Assembly: GCA_913056185.1 (NCBI GenBank)
Contig: CAJXLV010000007.1
Coordinates: forward strand, 44,553-108,552
Length of the DNA: 64,000 bases
Direction of reading: 5' to 3'
Origin: an uncultured Bacteroidota bacterium
GTDB taxonomy: Bacteria; Bacteroidota; Rhodothermia; Rhodothermales; Salinibacteraceae
The position numbers and the translations under genes were made by a program. Positions within the stretch are counted from its first letter, which is position 1, and the number at the start of each line of letters is the position of its first letter. Under the pieces are notes generated by a model. It searched no databases, was not told where the DNA came from, and was given only the letters and a program-made list of their open reading frames with translations. Positions 24,893 to 33,734 of the stretch are shown here, in pieces.

Positions 24893-27800
24893 CTACGGGG
24901 ACGACACCTCCTGCTGCTGCGGCGCCACCTCTTCGTCCGGCACCCCGTCCCCCGCAGCCGCCCCGTCGCCGCCCACCAGCACCGGCCCCGCATCTTCGCT
25001 CGTGAGGTAGGTGTAGGTGGCCGGGATGACGTACAGCGAGAAGACCGTGCCCACGAGGAGGCCGCCGATGACCGCAATCCCCATTGGCATGCGGCTCTCG
25101 GCCCCGGCGCCCAGCGCCAGCGCAATGGGCAACACACCGAGGATGGTGGAGAGGGCCGTCATGAGGATGGGACGGAACCGCACCGCGGCTGCCTCTTCGA
25201 TGGCCTCGCGAATCGACAGCCCGGCCGCCTTGCGCTGGTTCGCAAACTCGACGATCAGGATGCCATTCTTCGCCACCAGCCCAATCAGCATCACCATGCC
25301 GATCTGGCTGAAGATATTGATCGACTGGTTGAAGTACCAGAGGAAGAGCATCGCCCCCGCCAGCGCCAGTGGCACGGTGAAGAGAATGATGAGCGGGTCG
25401 CGGAAGCTCTCAAACTGGGCCGCCAGCACGAGATAAATCAGCAGCAGGGCCAGGCCGAAGACGTACAGCAGCTGGTTGGAGGTCTCCTGAAAGTCGCGCG
25501 ACTGCCCCGCCAGCGAGGTCGTAAACGACGGCCCCAGCACGTCCTCCGCCACGCGGTCCATCGCCCCGATGCCCTCCTCAATCGTGCTTCCGGGCGCAGG
25601 CCGCGCGCTCACCGTGGCCGACATGTAGCGGTTGAAGCGAAAGAGCTGCGGCGGCGTGGCCCGCTCGCTCACCGACACGAGGTTGTCCAGCGGCACCGGC
25701 GCCCCGCTCGCCGTCCGCACATACAGGCTCGTCAGGTCGAGCGGCTCGTCGCGGTTTTCCTCTGTGGCCGACGCAATGATCTCGCGCTGCTCCCCGTCCC
25801 GCACGAAGAAGCCCACGCGTTGCTCCGCCAGCGCCAGCTGCAGCGTCTGTGCCACATCGAGGGGCGAGACGCCGATGTTGTTCGCCTTGTCGCGGTCGAT
25901 CTCCACCTGCAGCTCCGGCTTGTTGAACTTCAGGTTCACGTCCACGAACGCAAGCTCGTCCTGCGCCCGTGCCGCCTGCAAGAACTCCGGCAGCGTCTCG
26001 CGCAGGTTTTCCACGCTGGCCGTTTGCAGGACGTACTGCACCGGCAGCCCCCCCAGGCCGCCGCCTACCGAAATCGTCGGCTCCTGCGACACGAAGGTGC
26101 GCGCCCCCTCCAGCTGCCCAAAGGCCGCCTGCAGGCTGTCCGCGTACTGCATCTGCGACACGTCCCGCTCCGACGGCGGCACCAGCCGCGTAAACATGAA
26201 CGCCGAGTTCACCGAGCTCGCCGCCCCGAAGCCCGGCGAGGTGACCGAGATGGTGGCCCGCTGGTGCTTGTCCGGGATGGTCTCGTTGAGCGCCCGGTAC
26301 ATCTTGTCCACGTACCCGTCCATGTAGTCGTAGGTCGCCCCCTCCCGGGCCGCCGTGCTAATGCGCACGAGGCTGCGGTCCTCCAGCGGCGCCAGCTTCT
26401 GCGGCAGCGTGAAGTGGAAGGTCGCGATGAGCGCCCCACAGCCCGCCATGATGACGAAGGCCGCCCACCGGTACTCCATGAACGATGCCAGCGAGCGGCG
26501 GTAGGCGTCGGTCAGCGCTTCAAAGAAAGGCTCCGTCTTGCGGTAGATCCACGGCTTCTGCTCCCGCTGCTTCAGCAGGCGCGTGGACAGCATCGGCGTG
26601 AGCGTGAGCGCGACGAACGACGAGAACGCCACTGCCCCCGCGATTACCACCCCGAATTCCTTGAACAACTGCCCGGTGAGGCCGCCCATAAAGATGATGG
26701 GCGCGAAGATGATGACGAGCGAGACGGAGGTGGCCACCACGGCGAAGAAAATCTCCCGCGTCCCCTCCAGCCCCGCCGTAATGGTGTCTTTGCCCTCCTC
26801 AATTTTCGAGTAGATGTTCTCCAGCACCACAATCGCGTCGTCCACCACCAGCCCAATGGCCAGCACGAGCGCGAGCAGCGTGAGCACGTTGATGGAGAAG
26901 CCCATCGCGTACATCACGAAGAACGATCCGATGAGGGCAATGGGCACCACCACCAGCGGAATGAGCGTGGACCGCCAGTCGCGGAGGAACAGGAAAATAA
27001 TGAGCACCACGAGGAGAAACGCGATGAAGATCGTCTGCTGCACCTCGTTGATGCTGTCCCGGATCGGCTCGGTGTTGTCGAAGCCGATGCCGAGCTCTAA
27101 GTCGCTGGGCAGGTCCGACCGGATGCGGTCAAGCCGGTTGTAAAACTCGTCGACAATGTCGATGTAGTTGGCGCCGGGGAGCGGGCGCAGCACGACGCCC
27201 ACCATGGGCACCCCGTCGCGTTGCAGGAGCGTGCGCTGGTTGAGCGGCGCAATGTCCGCCTCCCCCACGTCCTTCAGCCGCACGGTCTGCCCGCTCTCGC
27301 TCTGCTTCAGGAGGAGCGAGTTGAACTCCTCGACGGTCTCCAGGCGGCTTTTCGTGCGCACCGTCAGCTCGATGTTCTTCCCCTCAATGCGCCCGGAGGG
27401 CAGTTCCACGTTGGAGCGATCCAGGGCGCGGCGGACATCCAGCGGCGTCAGGTTGTACGCCGCAAGCTTCTGGGGATCGAGCTGCAGGCGCATCGAGTAG
27501 GTCTTCTCCCCCCAAATGTCGACCCGGCTCACCCCCTCGATGGTCTGAAGCCGCTCCTTGAAGCGCTTGTCCGCGATCTCCGTCAGCTCCATCAGGCCCC
27601 GCGTGTCCGACTTGATGTTCAGAAAGACAATCGGCGGCGCGCTGGCGTCGGACTTGGACACGCTGGGCGGCTCGGCGTCGGGCGGGAGCTGCTGCTGGGC
27701 GCGGCTCACCCGCTCCCGCACGTCGTTCGCGGCCCGTTCGAGGTTGGCACCCAGGTCAAACTCCACCGTCACCGTCGAGCGCCCCTGCCGGCTCACCGAC

Positions 27801-28042
27801 TCGATGGTGCGAATGCCGTCGATGCCGTTGATCTGCTCCTCCAGCGGCTCGGTGATCTGCGAGTCGATCACGTCGGCATTCGCCCCGCGGTACGAGGTCG
27901 TCACGCTGATGATGGGCGGGTCCACGGCGGGGTATTCGCGCACGCCCAGGAAGTAGAAGCCCACCGCCCCAAAGATCATGATGAGCAGCGCGAAGACCGT
28001 CGACAGGACGGGCCGACGGATGCTGAGGGAGTAGAGGCTCAT
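24893..28042 (-). CDS. RND efflux pump, inner-membrane transporter (AcrB type)
   Basis: A 1049-residue HAE1-type resistance-nodulation-division pump. The N-terminus SIRRPVLSTVFALLIMIFGAVG and the segment GVREYPAVDPPIISV are typical; the proton-relay aspartates are in GLVVDDAIVVLENIY near residue 405. Twelve membrane helices in two repeats flank two large periplasmic loops (about 35-330 and 550-860). It exports hydrophobic or toxic compounds with the adaptor upstream and TolC downstream, forming a complete tripartite system. The start at 28042 was chosen because the helix begins six residues later. No dedicated regulator is adjacent. Confidence 0.93.
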   Translation of the reverse strand: MSLYSLSIRRPVLSTVFALLIMIFGAVGFYFLGVREYPAVDPPIISVTTSYRGANADVIDSQITEPLEEQINGIDGIRTIESVSRQGRSTVTVEFDLGANLERAANDVRERVSRAQQQLPPDAEPPSVSKSDASAPPIVFLNIKSDTRGLMELTEIADKRFKERLQTIEGVSRVDIWGEKTYSMRLQLDPQKLAAYNLTPLDVRRALDRSNVELPSGRIEGKNIELTVRTKSRLETVEEFNSLLLKQSESGQTVRLKDVGEADIAPLNQRTLLQRDGVPMVGVVLRPLPGANYIDIVDEFYNRLDRIRSDLPSDLELGIGFDNTEPIRDSINEVQQTIFIAFLLVVLIIFLFLRDWRSTLIPLVVVPIALIGSFFVMYAMGFSINVLTLLALVLAIGLVVDDAIVVLENIYSKIEEGKDTITAGLEGTREIFFAVVATSVSLVIIFAPIIFMGGLTGQLFKEFGVVIAGAVAFSSFVALTLTPMLSTRLLKQREQKPWIYRKTEPFFEALTDAYRRSLASFMEYRWAAFVIMAGCGALIATFHFTLPQKLAPLEDRSLVRISTAAREGATYDYMDGYVDKMYRALNETIPDKHQRATISVTSPGFGAASSVNSAFMFTRLVPPSERDVSQMQYADSLQAAFGQLEGARTFVSQEPTISVGGGLGGLPVQYVLQTASVENLRETLPEFLQAARAQDELAFVDVNLKFNKPELQVEIDRDKANNIGVSPLDVAQTLQLALAEQRVGFFVRDGEQREIIASATEENRDEPLDLTSLYVRTASGAPVPLDNLVSVSERATPPQLFRFNRYMSATVSARPAPGSTIEEGIGAMDRVAEDVLGPSFTTSLAGQSRDFQETSNQLLYVFGLALLLIYLVLAAQFESFRDPLIILFTVPLALAGAMLFLWYFNQSINIFSQIGMVMLIGLVAKNGILIVEFANQRKAAGLSIREAIEEAAAVRFRPILMTALSTILGVLPIALALGAGAESRMPMGIAVIGGLLVGTVFSLYVIPATYTYLTSEDAGPVLVGGDGAAAGDGVPDEEVAPQQQEVSSP

Positions 28043-28110
28043 AAGCGCGAGTACGTTTTGAACGGCGATTCCGCCCACTCCGAGAGGAGGCAGGACCGAG
28101 CGTCGGTGCA

Positions 28111-28190
28111 CATGATGCGTGAGTCGTGACGCGTGGACGCCGGCAGGAAAGCAGCCTCACGGATCACGCGCTTCACGGACCACGAATCAT
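28111..28190 (-). repeat. Intra-operonic inverted tandem repeat (adaptor/pump)
   Basis: ATGATGCGTGAGTCGTGACGCG, spacer GGCAGGAAAGCAGCCTCACG, then the opposing run GGATCACGCGCTTCACGG. It matches the repeat at 24797-24880 over most of its length and extends to the adaptor stop codon. Two near-copies in one operon suggest duplication or mobility. Confidence 0.72.
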
Positions 28191-29293
28191 TCGAGGGTTT
28201 CAATCCGCACCGGCAGGCCGGCGCGCATCTCCTGAATGCCGGAGGTAATGACGGTGTCGCGGAGCGAGAGGCCCTCGGTCACCTGCACGGTGGAATCGGT
28301 GCGGACGCCGAGGGTGACATTTTGGGGCTGGGCCGTGCCGTTTTCAACGACAAAGACGCGCTGGCCGCCGAGGGTGGGGAGCACGGCGAAGGACGGCACA
28401 ACGATGGCGTCGTCGACGGTGCCGAGGGTGACGGTGACGTCCGCGAACATGCCGGGGCGGAGCGTGCCGACGGGGTTTGGAGCGCGAGCGCGCAGCTGGA
28501 GCGTGCGGGTGTCCGGGTCCACCTGCGTGTTGGTGGCGTAGACGGTTCCGGCCATCTGCCCCTCCCGCCCCCGCACGCTGAATGCAATGGACTGCCCTGG
28601 TCCCACGCGCGAGGCGTATTTCTCGGAGACCGAGATGTTGACCTTGATGGGATTGAGGCGCTGCAGCGTCGTGATGCGCGTCTGCGGGCTCACGTACGCC
28701 CCCTCGCTCACCGCCCGCAGGCCCACCACGCCCTCGAACGGGGCGCGGACCTTCGTTTTTTCGATGCGGGCCTCCACGAGCTGCAGATCGGCCTCCAGCA
28801 CCTCCACCTCATTGGCGGTGGCGTCGTACTCCTCCTGGCTGACGCCGCCCTCCTCCAGCAGCCGCTTCTGGCGCGCTGCCTGGTCGCGGGCCAGCTGCAG
28901 CTCGTGCTCCAGGCGCTGCTTCTCGGCCTGCAGCTCGGCGTCGTTGATCTGCACCAACAACTCGCCCTGCTGCACGCGAGCGCCTTCCTCGAAGCGAATG
29001 TCGGTAATCTTGCCGGCGGCTTCGCTCGTGAGCTCCACCGACTCGTCAGCCTGCAGCGTACCAGTAGTGCGGATGCGTTCCGTGACGGTGCCGGGCCGGA
29101 GCACCGTGGCGTCGACGCGCGTTGGGGCGTCGCTCGACTCGCCTCCGCCCCCGGACGATTCCGATCCGCTGATCTTGGGGAGGGCCAGCCCAACGAGCAC
29201 GATGGCGGCAAGGCCGAGTGCCACCACGCGCTTGGTTCCGGCAGTCCCCCCTGTCTCTTCGGAAGGAGGCTCCGGCGAAGAAGAGTCGCTCAT
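28187..29293 (-). CDS. RND efflux periplasmic adaptor subunit
   Basis: A 368-residue membrane-fusion protein. It has an N-terminal membrane anchor (VVALGLAAIVLVGLALPKI, about residues 22-40), a lipoyl half-motif (LTSEAAGKITDIRFEEGARVQQGELLVQI), a coiled-coil hairpin of about 90 residues (AEKQRLEHELQLARDQAARQ onward), the second lipoyl half (KVRAPFEGVVGLRAVSEGAYV) and beta-barrel domains. It is the first gene of the efflux operon and bridges the pump and TolC. ATG at 29293 gives an acidic, Ser/Pro-rich cytoplasmic tail. Confidence 0.92.
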   Translation of the reverse strand: MSDSSSPEPPSEETGGTAGTKRVVALGLAAIVLVGLALPKISGSESSGGGGESSDAPTRVDATVLRPGTVTERIRTTGTLQADESVELTSEAAGKITDIRFEEGARVQQGELLVQINDAELQAEKQRLEHELQLARDQAARQKRLLEEGGVSQEEYDATANEVEVLEADLQLVEARIEKTKVRAPFEGVVGLRAVSEGAYVSPQTRITTLQRLNPIKVNISVSEKYASRVGPGQSIAFSVRGREGQMAGTVYATNTQVDPDTRTLQLRARAPNPVGTLRPGMFADVTVTLGTVDDAIVVPSFAVLPTLGGQRVFVVENGTAQPQNVTLGVRTDSTVQVTEGLSLRDTVITSGIQEMRAGLPVRIETLE

Positions 29294-29477
29294 GGAGATG
29301 TCGGTGGGTCCAGCAGGGAAGAAACGTGCAGACAGCCGTGGGAGCCGTGTTGAGGCGAGTGCTACCCAGAGCAACGCATTTGGTTCGGTGCGTCCCCTCC
29401 CGGGCGCGGCTCGGGCAGCCCCCGTCCCGCTTTTCTGTGGCTTCTCGTGGCGCCTCCCGGCGCGTCCTCCCTCCGCC

Positions 29478-29954
29478 TCACCCCCGTCCAAAGACAGCCG
29501 CCGCCTCCTCCTCAAGCACCGGCCCGATCACCTCCACCTCGTAATTGCCGCGGTCGAGCACCGCTTCGCACGACAGGCGCAGCTGTCGCCCGCCCGGCCC
29601 CTTCATCTCGTAGTGGCGCTCGGCACGCAGTCCAAAGACCACCCGCCCGATGCGCGCCCAGAAGACCGCCCCCGCACACATCGCACACGGCTCCGTGCTG
29701 GCATACAAAGTCGCGGTCCGCAGCCGCTCCGTGTCGTACTGCTGCGAGGCGTCGCGCACGAGATTGGTCTCTGCGTGCCCGGTGCAGTCGCCCGTACGTC
29801 CTTCCGTGTTGCGGGCGCGGCCCAGCACCGCCCCGCCCGCCGCCACCAGAACAGCGCCAAACGGCGGATTGCCGTTCTCGCGCGCCGTCTCTGCTTCCGC
29901 AATGGCCGCACGGACGTAGCGTTCATCATCGAAGGAAGAGGAAGAGAGAGGCAT
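29478..29954 (-). CDS. Nucleoside deaminase (tRNA-adenosine/cytidine deaminase fold)
   Basis: A 158-residue zinc deaminase. The zinc ligands are in TGHAETNLVRDA (H-A-E) and TEPCAMCAGAVFWARI (P-C-x-x-C). Against GuaD at 3771-4253 it lacks the aromatic C-terminal AWRN tail and carries instead GPGGRQLRLSCEAVLDRG and GPVLEEEA, as in the broad nucleoside-deaminase group whose substrates are undetermined. ATG at 29954 is the conserved start. It lies 184 bases upstream of the RND operon in the same direction but probably is not part of it. Confidence 0.82.
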   Translation of the reverse strand: MPLSSSSFDDERYVRAAIAEAETARENGNPPFGAVLVAAGGAVLGRARNTEGRTGDCTGHAETNLVRDASQQYDTERLRTATLYASTEPCAMCAGAVFWARIGRVVFGLRAERHYEMKGPGGRQLRLSCEAVLDRGNYEVEVIGPVLEEEAAAVFGRG

Positions 29955-30399
29955 GGACACCGGAGACAGTTGGAAAATCCGCTATCCAAAGAATCTTGCC
30001 CTGTACAGAGCGTTCCGCCCGACCTGCTCGTCGTCCAAAAGCTCCCTTCAAGCCAAAACGCCCTTCAAGAATGTGACGATCGGGGGGACGTCTGGGCGTG
30101 CCCGGAACGCTCCAGCGCACGGCGAAGTAGGCGTACAGCAACTGCTGTTCTTCTCGCCTCTCCACACGGCAATGCAAACGATCGTCGCTCCCGGTACCGC
30201 CTGGATGATCGCAGCCCCGGCCTCCGTCCGGTGCTGCTGTCGGTGCTGTTTGGGTCTCCTGGAGAGGCTGCGTCTGGTCGGCCTCCCTCGGTTCCGCTGA
30301 GCGGTCCGAGGGAGCGTTTCCCCACATTCGACCGACCTCCACGCCTCTCCGGCCCTGCCGCGAGAGGCTTTTTCTTTGGTCCACCCCCGCACTCCCACG
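29955..30399. other. Intergenic region, no gene recognised
   Basis: These 445 bases separate the divergent deaminase and cysM genes. Open frames exist on both strands, but their proteins are low-complexity Arg/Ser/Cys products with no motif I know. It should contain the cysM promoter; GCTTTTTCTTTGG at 30368-30380 is a candidate Bacteroidota TTTG element. No riboswitch was recognised. Confidence 0.5.
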
Positions 30400-31356
30400 A
30401 TGAGCGCTGCTGCCCCCGCTGTTTCGCCCCACGCCGCCTCCCCGCCCACGGCCGCGACGGGTGTGGTCGACGACATCGGCCAGACGCCCCTCCTGCGGCT
30501 CGACTCCGTAGCGGCCGACCTGCCGGAGACGGTCCACCTATACGCCAAGGCGGAGCACCTGAATCCCGGCGGCTCGGTGAAAGACCGTCCCGCCCTGCGC
30601 ATGATCGAGACGGGCCTCGCCGACGGTGCTTTCCACCCCGACCAGACCCTGATCGACGCGACGAGCGGCAACACAGGCATCGCCTACGCCATGATTGGCG
30701 CCGCGAAGGGACTGGACGTGACCCTCGCCCTTCCCCAAAACGCCTCTGAGGAGCGCAAGAAGGTGCTCCGTGCGTACGGCGCTGAGCTCATTCTGACGGA
30801 CCCCATGGCCGGGACGGACGGGGCGCAGGAGCGCGTGAAGGAGATCGTGGAGGCACACCCCGACCGATACTTCTACCCCGACCAGTACAACAACGACGCG
30901 AACTGGCAGGCCCACCACGACGGCACCGGTCCCGAAATCCTGGCACAAACCGACGGCCAGATTACGCACTTTGTCGCCGGCCTGGGCACCACCGGCACCT
31001 TCACCGGCGTCACGCGCTGCCTAAAGGCGCACGACGAGAGCATTCGGTGCGTGGCCCTGCAACCCCGAACGGCCATGCACGGCCTGGAGGGCCTGAAGCA
31101 CATGGACACGGCCCTCGTGCCGGGCATTTACACCCCGGAGGAGGCGGATGAGCATCGCACCTGCTCCACCGAAACGGCGTACGAGATGACGCGACGGCTG
31201 GCGCGGGAGGAGGGGCTGCTGGTCGGCCCGTCGGCCGGGGCGAACGTGGCAACGGCCCTGGAGGTAGCCCGGTCGCTGGACGTGGGCACCGTCGTCACCA
31301 TCCTCTGCGACACCGGCACACGATATCTGAGCGACGACTTCTGGAATGATGAGTGA
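30400..31356 (+). CDS. cysM: CysM-type O-phosphoserine/CysO-dependent cysteine synthase
   Basis: A 318-residue PLP enzyme of the cysteine synthase family. The PLP lysine is in LNPGGSVKDRPALRMIE, the phosphate loop in SGNTGIAYAM and the AGLGTTGTFTG loop follows. The AGLGTTGT loop, the segment PRTAMHGLEGLKHMDTALVPGIY and the K-D-R-P-A context resemble Mycobacterium CysM, which uses O-phosphoserine and the thiocarboxylated carrier CysO rather than O-acetylserine and sulfide. The neighbours (JAMM peptidase, CysO-like carrier, MoeZ-like E1/rhodanese) strongly support this. It is shorter at the C-terminus than mycobacterial CysM. ATG at 30400 starts a Pro/Ala-rich leader. Confidence 0.85.
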   Translation: MSAAAPAVSPHAASPPTAATGVVDDIGQTPLLRLDSVAADLPETVHLYAKAEHLNPGGSVKDRPALRMIETGLADGAFHPDQTLIDATSGNTGIAYAMIGAAKGLDVTLALPQNASEERKKVLRAYGAELILTDPMAGTDGAQERVKEIVEAHPDRYFYPDQYNNDANWQAHHDGTGPEILAQTDGQITHFVAGLGTTGTFTGVTRCLKAHDESIRCVALQPRTAMHGLEGLKHMDTALVPGIYTPEEADEHRTCSTETAYEMTRRLAREEGLLVGPSAGANVATALEVARSLDVGTVVTILCDTGTRYLSDDFWNDE

Positions 31357-31462
31357 TGCGTGAACCGTGATCTACGAAATGGTGGCGCTTCCCGACAGGG
31401 TGGGCGTCCTCACGCATCACGTCCCACGCATCACGTCCCACGCATCACGTCTCACGTATCAA
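31353..31462 (+). repeat. Intra-operonic inverted tandem repeat (cysM/mec)
   Basis: GTGATGCGTGAACCGTGAT at the cysM stop is opposed, after a 40-base spacer, by three tandem 14-bp units CACGCATCACGTCC. The unit is the reverse complement of the GTGATGCGTGAAAC unit at 45637. It fills almost the whole gap before mec. Confidence 0.75.
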
Positions 31463-31491
31463 TCGACCTCTTTCACCGACGCAGACCCCAA

Positions 31492-31929
31492 ATGGAAACA
31501 ACGGAATCGGTCCTCGACGCCATCCGCCAACACGGAGCAGACGCCTACCCCGAAGAGGGCTGCGGCTTTTTGCTGGGTCCCGTGACGGACGACGGCGCCA
31601 GCCGCGTCACGGCGCTCCACCGGGCCGCCAATCGTCGCGCCGAGAACCGAGAGCGCCGGTACGAGCTGACTGCGGACGATTATCGCGCGGCCGACGCGGC
31701 AGCTCAGGAACAGGGGCTCGACGTGGTGGGCGTCTACCACTCCCACCCCGATCACCCGGCCCGCCCCTCGGAGACGGACCTGGACGAGGCCACCTTTCCG
31801 GGCTTTCCCTATGTCATCGTATCCGTCCGTGACGGCACGCCCGACGCCCTGACGGCCTGGACCCTCGCCCCGGACCGCTCGGAATTCCAGCGCGAGGAGA
31901 TCACCATCCGCGCCTCTGAAGTTGCCTGA
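31492..31929 (+). CDS. mec: JAMM/MPN+ metalloprotease, Mec-like
   Basis: A 145-residue JAB1/MPN+ (Mov34) zinc protease. The catalytic set is complete: Glu in PEEGCGFLLGPV near residue 23, and H-S-H-P-x6-S-x2-D in YHSHPDHPARPSETDLDEA near residue 80. In Mycobacterium tuberculosis the homologue Mec removes cysteine from the CysO-cysteine adduct. Here it lies between cysM and cysO, so the same role is inferred. ATG at 31492 was chosen since upstream sequence is repeat DNA. Confidence 0.87.
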   Translation: METTESVLDAIRQHGADAYPEEGCGFLLGPVTDDGASRVTALHRAANRRAENRERRYELTADDYRAADAAAQEQGLDVVGVYHSHPDHPARPSETDLDEATFPGFPYVIVSVRDGTPDALTAWTLAPDRSEFQREEITIRASEVA

Positions 31930-31999
31930 CGTTTCCACCTCGCTACTCGAAGACGACGCCCCCACGACCTCTCCCTCTTCTCCCCTTCAACGCCCTACC

Positions 32000-32290
32000 A
32001 TGCCAACCACAAAGACCACAGTCACCGTCCGCATCCCTACCCCGCTCCGCTCCGCCACCGACGGCCAGTCGACGGTGGAGGTCGAAGCCGACACGGTGGG
32101 CGACGCGCTCCGCGCCCTCACGGACCAGCACCCCGACCTCGCCGACAATCTCTACAACGAGGACGATGAGCTGCGCCAGTTCGTGAACATCTACGTGGGC
32201 GACGACGACATTCGCTTTGGCGACGGCGTGGATACGGCCCTCGACACGGGCGACGAAGTGTCCATCGTGCCGTCCATTGCGGGCGGATGA
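32000..32290 (+). CDS. cysO: CysO-like ubiquitin-fold sulfur carrier protein
   Basis: A 96-residue MoaD/ThiS-family carrier ending in ...SIAGG, the Gly-Gly tail that is adenylated and turned into a thiocarboxylate. The whole protein resembles mycobacterial CysO: VTVRIPTPLRSATDGQ, then FVNIYVGDDDIRFGDGVDTA, then GDEVSIVPSIAGG. It is acidic and carries no extra residues after the Gly-Gly. As part of cysM-mec-cysO-moeZ it should deliver sulfur for cysteine synthesis. A molybdopterin (MoaD) role is less likely because no moa genes are adjacent. Confidence 0.88.
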   Translation: MPTTKTTVTVRIPTPLRSATDGQSTVEVEADTVGDALRALTDQHPDLADNLYNEDDELRQFVNIYVGDDDIRFGDGVDTALDTGDEVSIVPSIAGG

Positions 32291-32392
32291 GTGCTCCGGT
32301 GTTTGGGGGGTATGGCGTTCAAGGACTCCGTCGCCCAACACGTCAGCCCCCACCCTCCCAACCCGCAATCCGCCAACAACCAGCCCACTCCC

Positions 32393-33598
32393 ATGGAAGC
32401 CACTGCACCACGTACCGACGACGCAACCCTCTCCCCCGACGAACTCCAGCGCTACAGCCGCCACCTAACGCTGCCCGAGTTTGGGCGCGAAGGGCAGGAG
32501 AACCTCAAGAACTCGTCCGTCCTGCTCGTGGGCGCGGGGGGCCTCGGCTCGCCGGCCGCCACCTATCTCGCCGCCGCGGGCGTGGGGCGCATCGGCCTCG
32601 TGGACTTTGACGCGGTAGAGGCCTCCAACCTTCAGCGCCAGATTCTCTACGGCACCAGCGACGTGGGGCGGCCCAAGCTGGACGCGGCCTCTGAGCGCCT
32701 GGAGGACCTCAATCCACACGTTGACGTCGAGACGCACGAAGTACGCCTCACGAGCGACAACGCGCTCGACATCATCGACGATTACGACGTGGTGGCGGAC
32801 GGGACCGACAACTTTCCGACCCGCTACCTCGTCAATGATGCTTGTGTGATGACGGGCACGCCCAACGTGTACGCGTCCATCTTCCGGTTTGAGGGACAGG
32901 TCTCGGTCTTTGGCACGGAGGACGGCCCCTGCTACCGCTGCCTGTACGAGGAGCCCCCCCCGCCGGGCCTCGTCCCCTCCTGCGCCGAAGGCGGCGTGCT
33001 GGGCATCCTGCCCGGCTTCATCGGCACGCTGCAGGCCACCGAAGTGATCAAGCTGCTGGCCGACGTGGGCGAGCCGCTCATCGGGCGCCTGCTGATGGTG
33101 GACGCCCTCAACATGGACTTCCGCACCGTCAACGTGCCGAAGAACCCCGACTGCCCCGTCTGCGGTGAAGACCCGACGGTGACGGAACTGATCGACTACG
33201 AGGCGTTTTGCGGCATTCCGCAAGACGACGACTCCTCTTCCAACGGAACCGCCGAGACCGACGTGCCCGACGACGCCTACGCCGAAATCTCTGTCCACGA
33301 TCTCAAGGCCCGCCGCGATGCGGACGACGCCCCGTTCCTGCTCGACGTGCGCGAGCCGTACGAGGCCGACATCGCGAGCATCGACGCCGACCAGCTCATT
33401 CCCGTCGATGAGCTCGAAGACCGCCTCGACGAGCTGGACGCCGAGCCGGGCGACGAGATTGTGGTCCACTGCCGCTCCGGCGGCCGCTCTGCCAAGGCCA
33501 CCGAGTTTTTGCGCGAAAAAGGCTACGACGCGTCCAACCTCGCGGGCGGGGTGCTGGCATGGAGCGACGAGATTGACCCGGATCTGCCGAAGTATTGA
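32393..33598 (+). CDS. moeZ: MoeZ/MoeB-like E1 adenylyltransferase with rhodanese domain
   Basis: A 401-residue two-domain enzyme. Residues about 20-260 form the ThiF/MoeB adenylating domain: RYSRHLTLPEFGREGQ, the ATP loop LLVGAGGLGSPAATYLAAAGVG, the DFD-x-V-E-x-S-N-L-Q-R-Q segment and zinc cysteines (CYRCLYE and CPVCGED). Residues about 290-401 form a rhodanese domain with the active-site loop VVHCRSGGRSAKA. It should adenylate the CysO C-terminus and pass persulfide sulfur to it, as MoeZ does in mycobacteria. It lies 102 bases after cysO and ends convergent with the giant FG-GAP gene. Confidence 0.9.
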   Translation: MEATAPRTDDATLSPDELQRYSRHLTLPEFGREGQENLKNSSVLLVGAGGLGSPAATYLAAAGVGRIGLVDFDAVEASNLQRQILYGTSDVGRPKLDAASERLEDLNPHVDVETHEVRLTSDNALDIIDDYDVVADGTDNFPTRYLVNDACVMTGTPNVYASIFRFEGQVSVFGTEDGPCYRCLYEEPPPPGLVPSCAEGGVLGILPGFIGTLQATEVIKLLADVGEPLIGRLLMVDALNMDFRTVNVPKNPDCPVCGEDPTVTELIDYEAFCGIPQDDDSSSNGTAETDVPDDAYAEISVHDLKARRDADDAPFLLDVREPYEADIASIDADQLIPVDELEDRLDELDAEPGDEIVVHCRSGGRSAKATEFLREKGYDASNLAGGVLAWSDEIDPDLPKY

Positions 33599-33734
33599 GC
33601 CTGAAGATCGCGTTCGGGGAAAACTGGCGTTCGGGGTGTCTGCGGACGGCACGCCAGTCGCTCAAAGCCCTGCCCGCCTCGTCCCAACACAGCATCCGGG
33701 GCCCCTGCCCGCGAGGCCCGCGAACAGGGGTGCG

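Noticed and set aside
32000..32290. MoaD of molybdopterin synthesis
   Set aside because: The sequence is nearer to CysO, it is flanked by Mec and CysM, and no moaE or moaC is in the window.
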